A DNA stretch of 64,000 nt from NCBI RefSeq assembly GCF_002706745.1, contig NZ_CP017702.1:1116001-1180000 (forward strand). Reading direction: 5' to 3'. Every line of letters begins with the position of its first letter. Position 1 is the stretch's first letter. Below, in pieces: positions 56,732 to 64,000 of this stretch. Position numbers and translations under genes: made by a program. This DNA comes from Companilactobacillus farciminis KCTC 3681 = DSM 20184. GTDB taxonomy: Bacteria > Bacillota > Bacilli > Lactobacillales > Lactobacillaceae. A model generated the notes under the pieces. The model was not told the DNA's origin, searched no databases, and saw only the letters and a list, made by a program, of their open reading frames with translations.

Positions 56732-56741
56732 ATCTTTGTCC

Positions 56742-57287
56742 TCACGTTACTTTTATCTTTTTATCAGTCGTATTGGAACTTAGATTTATAATTGTTTTCT
56801 TAATAGGTACATTTAGGTGGTCGATTAATTGTTCATTAGCAATTTCTTTAATGTAGTCGCCCAGCTGAGGTAAATTTTTAGTTTCATTGCTGAGAACTGA
56901 AATTAACATCTTAGCGTGGCGTTTTTTACCCAAAATTTTTAATTGAACGTTGACCTTTTGTAAAGAAGGTATTTCTTCCAATCGTCTAGTAATCATTTTT
57001 TCGACAACATTAGTAGAAATTCTTAATTTTCCATTGGAAGAAGTAAATTTAATTTCTTGATATTTGGTAGGACTGAAGAGGGCATACATCAAAATAAAAA
57101 TGTAAATGAGTGTTGAGATGGCCGCTAAAGCTAAAGAAAGATATGTCAGCCAATTTTTTGGTACATTTAAAGAATTGATCCAATTAATTATCGGTTTGAT
57201 TGGATAAGTTAAGGCAGTGAACCAAAAAACTTGCAACAAACCGATTAGTGTTAAGGCAATGAGAATAATCTTATTAGCTTTTTTCAT
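56742..57287 (-). CDS. amaP: Alkaline shock response membrane anchor protein AmaP
   Basis: 181 aa. Two N-terminal membrane segments (about 7-28 and 44-70), then a cytoplasmic domain (SNGKLRISTNVVEKMITRRLEEIPSLQKVNV). The family anchors Asp23/Gls24 at the membrane; gene order here (amaP, DUF2273, two gls24) supports it. It starts 10 bp after glsB and stops 10 bp before the broken gene. Confidence 0.85.
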   Translation of the reverse strand: MKKANKIILIALTLIGLLQVFWFTALTYPIKPIINWINSLNVPKNWLTYLSLALAAISTLIYIFILMYALFSPTKYQEIKFTSSNGKLRISTNVVEKMITRRLEEIPSLQKVNVQLKILGKKRHAKMLISVLSNETKNLPQLGDYIKEIANEQLIDHLNVPIKKTIINLSSNTTDKKIKVT

Positions 57288-57296
57288 AATGTTTAC

Positions 57297-57554
57297 CTAA
57301 GTTTTTTTATTGAAGCCACTCAAAACTAGAGTAGTCAAGAATACGACGATAATGGCACCAATGATGGCTGGAACAATTGCCATGCCAGCGACATTTGGTC
57401 CCCAAGTTCCTAATAAACTTTCCCCCAGCCATGCGCCAATCAATCCACCAATAACATTTCCAACCCAACCTAAAGGCATGTTGCGATTGATAATCATACT
57501 AGCAATGACACCAATTACGGCACCCACGATAATGATCCATATAGCATGTAACAT
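57297..57554 (-). CDS. GlsB/YeaQ/YmgE family stress response membrane protein
   Basis: 85 aa from the ATG at 57554, which has GGAAGGG about 10 nt upstream; two ATG/TTG codons further up are less well placed. Three hydrophobic segments with Gly-rich pattern IIVGAVIGVIAS, GWVGNVIGGLIGAWLGE and IGAIIVVFLTTLVLSGF are typical. First gene of the Gls24 operon. No strong promoter was recognised upstream. Confidence 0.87.
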   Translation of the reverse strand: MLHAIWIIIVGAVIGVIASMIINRNMPLGWVGNVIGGLIGAWLGESLLGTWGPNVAGMAIVPAIIGAIIVVFLTTLVLSGFNKKT

Positions 57555-57681
57555 ATTAACCATTCCCTTCCGCAAAGAATTAATATCTTCTTTGTTAGTA
57601 AATTAATATTAAAATATTTCTGGAAACTTTGTCTACAAATAACTAATGAAATGAATAAATAAAAAATTATAATTAAAAAAT

Positions 57682-57712
57682 AAAAAAGCCTCTCGCTAAT
57701 TTAACGAGAGGT
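57682..57712 (-). terminator. Terminator of galE
   Basis: On the minus strand AACCTCTCG pairs with CGAGAGG around TTAAATTAG, followed by CTTTTTTATTTTTT. It lies directly after the galE stop. Confidence 0.9.
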
Positions 57713-57721
57713 TAGATATTA

Positions 57722-58711
57722 CTAGTTTTCATAACCATTCAAATGTTTAGACTTGAAATTCCAAGCATCAGTGATAACTTTTTGAACGTCATCGTATTGT
57801 GGTTGCCACTTCAAAATTGTTCTAGCTTTAGTTGAGTCAGCAATCAAAGTACTAGGATCTCCGGCACGACGTGGTCCAATTTTAGCAGGGATTTCTTTAC
57901 CAGTAGCGATTCTAGCTGCTTCAAGGATTTCTTTATTTGAGAAACCAGTTGAAGAACCGAGGTTGAAGACGTCACTGTCATTGCCAGCACGCAAGTATTC
58001 CATAGCCAGGCGGTGAGCTTCAGCTAAGTCTTCTACGTGGACATAATCACGGACGTTAGTACCATCTTTAGTGTCATAATCGTCACCAAAGATTGTCAAT
58101 TCGTCACGTTGGCCAGCGGCTACTTGTAAGACAACAGGAATCAAGTGAGTTTCTGGATTGTGGTCTTCACCGATAGTTCCATCAGGCTTAGCACCACCGA
58201 CGTTGAAGTATCTCAAAGCTACGAATTTGATACCATAGGCAACATCACACCAGTGCATGATTTTTTCCATAGCTAGTTTACTTTCACCATATGGATTGGT
58301 AGGAACTGTTGGATCAGTTTCCTTAATTGGGATTTGTTTAGGTTCGCCATAAGTTGCTGCAGTTGAAGAGAAGACGATGTGCTTAACTCCAAAATTGTGC
58401 ATGACTTGTAATAGAGAAATCATACCGGCAGTATTGTTGTCGAAATATTTGAGTGGGTTTTTCATGGATTCTGGTACGATTGAAAAGGCTGCAAAGTGAA
58501 TGACGTCAGTGATATCTTCATTTTGGAATAATTTGATCAAAAATTCTTTATCACGGACATCACCTTGATAAAATTTAGCCTTAGAATTAATGGCTTGTCT
58601 GTGACCAGTTGCTAAATTGTCTGCTACAATGACGTCGTAATTCATTTCACATAAATGATCGACTGTATGTGAACCGATATAGCCAGCGCCACCTAAAACA
58701 AGAATACTCAT
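57722..58711 (-). CDS. galE: UDP-glucose 4-epimerase
   Basis: 329 aa extended short-chain dehydrogenase. NAD motif GGAGYIG (7-13), catalytic Ser in [12 protein letters not shown] (115-116), Y141 and K145 of YGESK, and the C-terminal [18 protein letters not shown]. Interconverts UDP-glucose and UDP-galactose for galactose use and cell-surface sugars. Stands alone, not with galK/galT, so a role in cell-surface polysaccharide supply is likely. GGAGG upstream of the ATG. Confidence 0.95.
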   Translation of the reverse strand: MSILVLGGAGYIGSHTVDHLCEMNYDVIVADNLATGHRQAINSKAKFYQGDVRDKEFLIKLFQNEDITDVIHFAAFSIVPESMKNPLKYFDNNTAGMISLLQVMHNFGVKHIVFSSTAATYGEPKQIPIKETDPTVPTNPYGESKLAMEKIMHWCDVAYGIKFVALRYFNVGGAKPDGTIGEDHNPETHLIPVVLQVAAGQRDELTIFGDDYDTKDGTNVRDYVHVEDLAEAHRLAMEYLRAGNDSDVFNLGSSTGFSNKEILEAARIATGKEIPAKIGPRRAGDPSTLIADSTKARTILKWQPQYDDVQKVITDAWNFKSKHLNGYEN

Positions 58712-58856
58712 ATAATTACCTCCAGATTCATTTATAAGTACATTATAACTTACTTAGAAAAGTTTAAAGATAGTAAAATTAAATCACTACACTTTTTTTG
58801 ATAGATGTTTTAAGATTAAATATATATTGCAAATTCATGGAACAAGGAATGGAAAA

Positions 58857-59516
58857 ATGAAAAAGTTCTTTTCGATTTTTGGAACAATTATATTATTATT
58901 GGTTGCTGTTGCTTTAATTTTTAATCAGCCAATCAAAGAATATGCAGTCAAAAGAATCGCCGAGCACAATTTGACGACTCTGACTGCCAAAAAAGCTGCT
59001 AGTAATGCTAAGAAAAAAGGCGAGTTTGATTTTAATAAAGTAAAACCAATTTCAGCGACTCAAGTTGCCAAAGCTTCAGTCAATAATGATGCAGCTGTAA
59101 TTGGAAAAATGGCTGTTCCTTCAGTTAACTTGCGTTTACCGATCGTCGTTGGTTTGAGTGACAATGCGCTATCGACTGGTGGCGGTACGATGAAAGAAAA
59201 TGAGAAGATGGGCAAGTCCAATTATGCCTTAGCGGGTCATTATATGACTAATAAGGGAGCTCTGTTTTCACCATTAGAAAATGCCAAGATTGGTGATTTG
59301 GCCTATATAACCGATATGAAACGAGTTTATACTTACAAAATTTATTATAAGAAAATCGTTCCACCAACAGCCGTCTATTTGTTAGATGACGTTGAGAATC
59401 AGAGCATCTTAACTTTGATAACTTGTGCTGACGGTGGTACTAATCGTTGGGCCTTACAAGGTTCACTAGTGAAAAGCCAGCCAGCCAATAAAAATACTTT
59501 AGCGGTATTTTCTTAA
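58857..59516 (+). CDS. srtA: Class A sortase
   Basis: 219 aa transpeptidase that anchors LPXTG proteins to the cell wall. One N-terminal membrane anchor (about 4-22), then the catalytic core with H128 (ALAGHYM), C190 in TLITC and R197 in GTNRWALQG. The TLITC-R order and single N-terminal anchor are class A. ATG 58857 is used; an upstream frame start at 58827 lacks support. Single-gene transcript. Confidence 0.92.
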   Translation: MKKFFSIFGTIILLLVAVALIFNQPIKEYAVKRIAEHNLTTLTAKKAASNAKKKGEFDFNKVKPISATQVAKASVNNDAAVIGKMAVPSVNLRLPIVVGLSDNALSTGGGTMKENEKMGKSNYALAGHYMTNKGALFSPLENAKIGDLAYITDMKRVYTYKIYYKKIVPPTAVYLLDDVENQSILTLITCADGGTNRWALQGSLVKSQPANKNTLAVFS

Positions 59517-59524
59517 ATACTCCT

Positions 59525-59562
59525 TAAAAAGTTTTGGAATTAGTTTCAAGACTTTTTTTTTG
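59525..59562 (+). terminator. Terminator after sortase
   Basis: AAAAGTTTTGGAA pairs with TTTCAAGACTTTT with two G-U pairs, followed by a long T run. Confidence 0.8.
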
Positions 59563-59607
59563 CGTTCGATAATTGCTATAATTAAATAATTGTTAGTAGG
59601 TGATGGA

Positions 59608-61917
59608 TTGACATTAATTAATTGGGAAAAGCGAAAGAATCCCACAAAACAAGAGATAGATGAATTTGCAGAAAGTAAGCACGTTACACCTGTGGTAGCG
59701 GAATTATTACTGGAAAGAGATATCGTTGAAGATAGTGATATCGAAGCTTTTTTGCACAGTGACGTGACTGAACTACAAGATCCTTTTGGACTTCATGACA
59801 TGGATAAAGCTTTGGAGTTGATTGATGAAGCCGTTGAATCAGAAAAAAAGATTGCTATATACGGTGATTATGATGCCGATGGTGTTACTAGTACTTCAAT
59901 CATGAAATTAACGCTGCAAAAACTCGGCAATAAACCGATTTTTTATGTTCCTGATCGTTTCAAGGATGGTTATGGACCTAATCTGGATCGATATAAAGAA
60001 TTGGCTGATCAAGGAATTGATCTGTTGATCACAGTTGATAATGGTGTCAGTGGTACAGATGAAATCAAGTATCTTAAAGATCGTGGCATTAAAGTAATCG
60101 TAACTGATCACCATGACTTACCAAAGGAATTGCCTGAAGCTGATGCTATCGTCCATCCTAGTATCCCAGGTTCTGAATATGTTTGTCCTTACTTATCTGG
60201 AGCCGGTGTGGCTTTTAAGATAGCTGATGCTTTATTGGGCGATGAAGCCTTACAATTGATCGATTTGGCTGCAATTGGAACTGTCGCCGATGCGGTGGCT
60301 TTGAAGGGTGAAAATCGTGTCATTGTTACCGAAGGGCTCAAACAAATGAAAAATAATAATCACGTTGGATTGAGTGCCTTGCTAGATAAATGCAAAGTCA
60401 AATTATCCCATGTGACTGAAGAAGATATTGGCTTTCGGATTGCACCTAGGATCAATGCTCTCGGTCGTCTAGAAAATGCCTCCTCAGGGGTCGAATTGTT
60501 GACGACTGGTGATGAGTCATTTGCCAAAGAAATTGTTGATGAGACCGAGGAAATCAACTCTAGAAGACAAGATTTGGTTGCCAGTGCTTTTGAGGATGCA
60601 CAAGCTCAGATTCAAGCGCAAAAAGAAAATGGCGTGATCGTGTTAAAAGGCAATGGTTGGCACCAAGGAATTTTAGGAATCGTTGCTAGTAGAACGATGG
60701 ATCAAGAAAATAAACCTGTCTTAGCCACGCAATTTGACGATAATAGTGGTGTTATGAAGGGTTCCGGTCGTTCTCCAGAAGGCTTCAATTTGTTCACAGC
60801 TTTAGATAAGCATCGTGATTTGTTTACCGCTTTTGGAGGACACGCTCAAGCCTGTGGTTTTTCAATTGAGGAAGATAAGTTAGATGAGTTGACGAAGCTA
60901 TTGCAAGTAGAACCTGCACAACAAGATTTTGACCCTAAGGCACCAGTAGTTAAAAATTATGATCTACAGTTAAATATTGCAGATTTGAGTATGGATCTAA
61001 TCAAGCAGGTTCAACAGTTAGCACCATTTGGAATGGGTAATCCAAAGCCAGTCATCAAATTAGGCAATGTCTCGTTGTCGCAGATGCGTTCAATCGGTAA
61101 AGATGCTAGTCACTTAAAGACACAGGTTACAGATGAACAACATAGAATCGATGCGATAGGCTTTGGAATGTATGAAAAAGCTGCTAGTTTAACGACTAAT
61201 CTATGTGATGTCTATGGTGAATTAGGCGTGAATGAGTGGCGCGGCAAAAAGAATTTGCAGTTAATGCTCGATGACTTCCAAGTTTCACCACAGGCACAAG
61301 TTCTCGCCGACTTAAAAGATGTTTACTTAGATTATCGTAATAAAGGCTTGTCGACGAAAATTCTGGAACATTTTGATGCGGTAGTTTTCTTTAATGAAGC
61401 ATATTTAGAAGCGGCCAAACGTTTCGATGTGAAAACTGATTTAATTATGTATAATGAAAACTGTGATGGTAAGAATGTATTGATCTATGATCGACCTCAC
61501 AATTTAGAATTATTCCAAAAATTTATTAAAAACAATAAAACTCAACATACAGCGTTATTCTTCCATACGGATTTGGCAAGTAGATATCTAAAACCTGATA
61601 TGATAAAGATGAAAACGCTTTTGAAATATCTTTACTCCCATCAAAATATTACGATGGAAGGGATGGATTTGGTTGCTAAATTCTTGAATATGCAAAAAAA
61701 TGACGTAGATTTTTATTTAAAAGTGTTTTTTGAGTTAAATTTTGTTAAAATAGTAAATGGTTTTGTTGAAAAAGCAAATGCTTCACAACAACGTGAATTA
61801 ATCGAATCTCCGACATACTTGAAGAGATTGCAACGTAATGACGTTGAAAAAATATTAATTGAATCTAGCTTTGACGATTTATTGTCATGGATGAGTGATT
61901 ACGATTGTCACTGTTAG
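59608..61917 (+). CDS. recJ: Single-stranded-DNA-specific exonuclease RecJ
   Basis: 769 aa, 5'-3' ssDNA exonuclease of the DHH family for recombination and mismatch repair. Motif I DYDADG (87-92), DHH at 167-169, the DHHA1 domain with [11 protein letters not shown], and a C-terminal OB region are present. The C-terminal ~200 residues form the Lactobacillales-type extension. TTG 59608 is preferred, since AGGTGATGG lies just upstream; TTG 59590 is the alternative. Ends 22 bp before the apt start. Confidence 0.95.
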   Translation: MTLINWEKRKNPTKQEIDEFAESKHVTPVVAELLLERDIVEDSDIEAFLHSDVTELQDPFGLHDMDKALELIDEAVESEKKIAIYGDYDADGVTSTSIMKLTLQKLGNKPIFYVPDRFKDGYGPNLDRYKELADQGIDLLITVDNGVSGTDEIKYLKDRGIKVIVTDHHDLPKELPEADAIVHPSIPGSEYVCPYLSGAGVAFKIADALLGDEALQLIDLAAIGTVADAVALKGENRVIVTEGLKQMKNNNHVGLSALLDKCKVKLSHVTEEDIGFRIAPRINALGRLENASSGVELLTTGDESFAKEIVDETEEINSRRQDLVASAFEDAQAQIQAQKENGVIVLKGNGWHQGILGIVASRTMDQENKPVLATQFDDNSGVMKGSGRSPEGFNLFTALDKHRDLFTAFGGHAQACGFSIEEDKLDELTKLLQVEPAQQDFDPKAPVVKNYDLQLNIADLSMDLIKQVQQLAPFGMGNPKPVIKLGNVSLSQMRSIGKDASHLKTQVTDEQHRIDAIGFGMYEKAASLTTNLCDVYGELGVNEWRGKKNLQLMLDDFQVSPQAQVLADLKDVYLDYRNKGLSTKILEHFDAVVFFNEAYLEAAKRFDVKTDLIMYNENCDGKNVLIYDRPHNLELFQKFIKNNKTQHTALFFHTDLASRYLKPDMIKMKTLLKYLYSHQNITMEGMDLVAKFLNMQKNDVDFYLKVFFELNFVKIVNGFVEKANASQQRELIESPTYLKRLQRNDVEKILIESSFDDLLSWMSDYDCHC

Positions 61918-61939
61918 ATTGAATGGGGAATTTAAAAAA

Positions 61940-62458
61940 ATGGATATTGATTTTAAGAAATACGTAGCTAATGTTCAAGATTTTCCAGAACCTGGTGTAC
62001 TATTTCGAGATATTTCACCATTAATGGCTGATGGCAAGGCATATGCTGCCGCAACCGATAAGATTGTGGAATATGCAAAGAGCCGTGGAGCCGAAATGAT
62101 TGCTGGACCAGAAGCCCGTGGATTTATCGTGGGTTGTCCAGTGGCTTACAAGATGGGCATCGGTTTTGCACCTGCTCGTAAGAAAGGTAAGTTACCTAGA
62201 GAAACGGTCTCAGTTTCTTATGATTTGGAATACGGTCAAGCATCACTTTATATGCAAAAAGATGCTATCAAGCCAGGTCAAAAAGTCTTAGTAGTAGATG
62301 ATTTGATGGCAACTGGTGGTACTTTAGCCGCTACAATCAAGTTGATCGAAAAATTAGGTGGTATTGTCGTTGGAACAGCCTTCTTAATCGAATTAACTGA
62401 TTTGCACGGTCGTGATAAAATTAAAGGGTATGATATGTATACTCTTATGCAATACTAA
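61940..62458 (+). CDS. apt: Adenine phosphoribosyltransferase
   Basis: 172 aa purine-salvage enzyme converting adenine and PRPP to [34 protein letters not shown] and the PRPP motif [16 protein letters not shown] are diagnostic. ATG 61940 has GGGGA upstream. recJ-apt is a conserved pair. It complements the de novo pathway encoded at 14-25 kb. Confidence 0.97.
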   Translation: MDIDFKKYVANVQDFPEPGVLFRDISPLMADGKAYAAATDKIVEYAKSRGAEMIAGPEARGFIVGCPVAYKMGIGFAPARKKGKLPRETVSVSYDLEYGQASLYMQKDAIKPGQKVLVVDDLMATGGTLAATIKLIEKLGGIVVGTAFLIELTDLHGRDKIKGYDMYTLMQY

Positions 62459-62483
62459 TATAAAAGGCTTTGGCCTTTATTAT

Positions 62484-62573
62484 GGAGAGTTGGCAGAGTG
62501 GTAATGCATCGGACTCGAAATCCGACGAACCCGTCTTATAGCGGGCGCGCAGGTTCAAATCCTGTACTCTCCT
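62484..62573 (+). tRNA. tRNA-Ser (anticodon CGA)
   Basis: Cloverleaf with acceptor stem GGAGAGT/ACTCTCC, anticodon stem TCGGA/TCCGA around CTCGAAA, a long variable arm typical of tRNA-Ser (CCCG/CGGG), and T arm CAGG TTCAAAT CCTG. The anticodon CGA reads UCG. CCA is not encoded, and the base after the acceptor stem (discriminator) is T, where G is more usual for serine tRNAs. A small AAAGGC/GCCTTT hairpin lies just before it. Confidence 0.95.
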
Positions 62574-62582
62574 TAAGAATAG

Positions 62583-62616
62583 AAAAGGAATGCCGAATTA
62601 ACGGCATTCCTTTTTG
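62583..62616. terminator. Bidirectional terminator after tRNA-Ser
   Basis: AAAAGGAATGCCG pairs with CGGCATTCCTTTT around six bases, with T run on the plus strand and an A/T-rich flank on the minus strand. It overlaps the 3' end of the SAP-domain gene. Confidence 0.9.
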
Positions 62617-63548
62617 TTAACCGAGAAATTATTTTGATAAATATTATCGATTGCTGCGTAGTTATAAGTTAAGCCGGCTTTTAAAAGTGCGACCATTTCA
62701 ACGTCAGAGAATAAACTGTCGATTTGTCTGTATTCGTCTAAAATACAATGAAATTGCAAGAGGAGACTGTCATCAGAAACTCCGTTGCCAGCTTGAAATC
62801 GAATCAGTTTATTTATGCAATTCATAGGAAAAACGGCAATCTTTGATTTCAAATCGTCAAGAGTTTCAATTTGTCGTTTTAGGTCGGGGAGTTGGTAATT
62901 GGTGATGTTTGATGCTTGTCCTGAAAGTGATAAGAAAATTATTTTTAAACAAGTATCCAAAAAGTCGGTTTGGTCAATGTTGTATTTTAGTTTGCTAAAG
63001 AGTCTATGATTGAGGACTTCAAACAATTTTTTGTAACGTTTTTCTAAGGTATACTTCTCAACTAAGAAGTCAGTTATCTGGTCAATGATAATTATTGGAT
63101 CGTTTTGATTGTTGGATATACCGGCCATTTCTGCCGTTTTGAAAGTAATGATGTTGTCGCAGTAATTTTCTGTTATAAAGTGAACGAATGGATTGTTATC
63201 GAGCAATTCTTGACCCGCATCTGTAAGTAAAAAAGTTTTCGTTTTAATAATTTTATTAATTTCTTCATCGTCGAGATTTTCAATAATACGATTGGCTAGA
63301 ATGGCTTTGCGTCCGGTGGTGGAAAGGTCGTGCTTGAAGAGGATATCTTTCAATTGATCGACGTAAAGCTTTGATAAGCTCAATTCTCTTTCAAAGGTTA
63401 GACTTAGTAATCCTTGTTCTACTAAATTGGCAGCAATACTAGATTCTGAGACCAAAAAGACATTTCTGAGGATATGTGAATTAAAATAATAGTCTTCGCG
63501 TTTTCCATCCAAAATTGATAAGGCATAAATTTCTCCAAAGTTTAGCAT
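62598..63548 (-). CDS. SAP-domain protein of unknown function
   Basis: About 316 aa. Residues ~60-100 (LYVDQLKDILFKHDLSTTGRKAILANRIIENL) fit the SAP motif, a helix-extended-helix DNA-binding module. The rest is helical and unassigned; no enzyme motif or membrane segment is seen. ATG 63548 has AAAGGAG eight nt upstream and is preferred to the GTG at 63557. Similar SAP-domain proteins occur in lactobacilli, often near mobile or phage-derived genes; here the neighbours are core genes. Function unknown. Confidence 0.78.
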   Translation of the reverse strand: MLNFGEIYALSILDGKREDYYFNSHILRNVFLVSESSIAANLVEQGLLSLTFERELSLSKLYVDQLKDILFKHDLSTTGRKAILANRIIENLDDEEINKIIKTKTFLLTDAGQELLDNNPFVHFITENYCDNIITFKTAEMAGISNNQNDPIIIIDQITDFLVEKYTLEKRYKKLFEVLNHRLFSKLKYNIDQTDFLDTCLKIIFLSLSGQASNITNYQLPDLKRQIETLDDLKSKIAVFPMNCINKLIRFQAGNGVSDDSLLLQFHCILDEYRQIDSLFSDVEMVALLKAGLTYNYAAIDNIYQNNFSVNKKECR

Positions 63549-63608
63549 TATTTTCACTCCTTTAAGAAGAAAATACGAAAAAAGATGAACATTTTTTGTC
63601 CATCTTCA

Positions 63609-63815
63609 TTATTTATCATTAAATTCTTCCTCTTCATTGGATTGAATGCTACGCAATTTAGAAATTGGTCTCAATAACATTTTCTTTGAAGTCGTAACTT
63701 GACGCACATGTGAATCTGGTTCGTTGTGGTGGTGCAAAAAGAATAGGTCGGCTACGATTACTGATGCCGTTAAAAAAGTATTTAGCTGTAAGATTCGCTT
63801 AAATCTCTTTTTCAA
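63609..63815 (-). CDS. Small hypothetical membrane-anchored protein (68 aa)
   Basis: TTG start at 63815 behind AGAGGA. A basic start (KKRFKRILQ) is followed by one hydrophobic segment at about 12-27, then a His-rich stretch (FFLHHHNEPDSH) and a basic then acidic tail. No family recognised. Could be a type I or II single-pass protein, possibly a small stress or regulatory peptide, but nothing else supports this. Confidence 0.6.
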   Translation of the reverse strand: MKKRFKRILQLNTFLTASVIVADLFFLHHHNEPDSHVRQVTTSKKMLLRPISKLRSIQSNEEEEFNDK

Positions 63816-63852
63816 AGTCGTTTTCCTCTTTTTAGCTAAACTATAGCATATT

Positions 63853-64000
63853 TTAATCGTACCATTTTAACTCTTTAGTATTTAAAAAGACTGAACGACC
63901 TAGGCAGTGACTGTCGTAGTAAATAATTGAGCTGAGACCTTCCATATAGTCTTCAGAGGAGATATCTAAAACTTTGAGTACTTCTGATAAAGAAATCCGT
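63853..64000 (-). CDS. Partial unknown protein, C-terminal 48 residues (gene continues beyond window)
   Basis: The minus-strand frame runs from the window end to TAA at 63853. It translates to RISLSEVLKVLDISSEDYME and ends VFLNTKELKWYD. No stop interrupts it, so it is the C-terminus of a longer protein. No family is recognisable from so short a piece. Confidence 0.65.
   Translation of the reverse strand, partial: RISLSEVLKVLDISSEDYMEGLSSIIYYDSHCLGRSVFLNTKELKWYD

Noticed and set aside
56586-56783. Plus-strand 65-codon frame across the DUF2273 pseudogene
   Set aside because: Mirror of the minus-strand hydrophobic gene; the minus frame has a ribosome binding site, operon context and family pattern.
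57310-57606. Plus-strand frame opposite the glsB gene
   Set aside because: Shadow of the conserved Gly-rich membrane protein on the minus strand.

Overview
The window is 64 kb of an AT-rich, low-GC Gram-positive chromosome. Gene content and order point to Lactobacillaceae: smc-ftsY-ylxM-ffh, rpsP-rimM-trmD-rplS, a complete purEKCSQLFMNHD operon, rpsB-tsf, pyrH-frr-uppS-cdsA-rseP-proS-polC, rimP-nusA-ylxR-ylxQ-infB, rbfA, truB-ribF, hrcA-grpE-dnaK-dnaJ-lepA, and a Gls24/Asp23 stress operon. A Companilactobacillus-like species is my guess, not something proved by the sequence. Nearly all of it is core genome. I saw no phage, insertion sequence with a transposase, or CRISPR array.

Layout. 1-6.4 kb: chromosome segregation (partial smc), signal recognition particle genes, and the S16/RimM/TrmD/L19 cluster. 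6.4-10 kb: a small accessory patch (RpiR-type regulator divergent from a Gfo/Idh/MocA oxidoreductase, a histidine phosphatase with an unknown protein) that carries the first copy of a 188-bp inverted-repeat element. 10-12.5 kb: serC-serA behind what looks like a complete ribosome-mediated attenuator with a serine-rich leader peptide. 12.5-14 kb: lexA with divergent ynzC and yneF. 14-25.3 kb: the purine operon, from N5-CAIR mutase to GAR synthetase. 25.3-27 kb: an acyltransferase, a tRNA methyltransferase and a GIY-YIG protein. 27-45.4 kb: translation, lipid carrier, proline-tRNA ligase, replicative polymerase and the nusA-infB operon. The second copy of the 188-bp element lies in opposite orientation between proS and polC. 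45.4-54.3 kb: truB-ribF and the CIRCE-controlled chaperone cluster. 54.3-59.5 kb: a disulfide-reductase-like flavoprotein, the Gls24 operon with one gene broken by a TGA, galE and a sortase. 59.6-64 kb: recJ, apt, a tRNA-Ser(CGA) gene, a SAP-domain protein and two small unknown genes, one cut by the window end.

The most interesting item is the serCA leader (about 10008-10235). A good promoter is followed by a short untranslated stretch, a ribosome binding site, a 21-codon peptide with Ser-Ser-Lys-Ser in its middle, and four mutually exclusive RNA pairings ending in an intrinsic terminator. The layout predicts read-through when charged tRNA-Ser is scarce. Next are the paired 188-bp elements, the nonsense-broken DUF2273 gene in the stress operon, promoters interleaved with terminator hairpins (rpsP, dnaJ), and two enzymes with altered catalytic motifs (PlsC-like and glutathione-reductase-like). 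Everything here was read by eye; no alignment, folding or database search was run.
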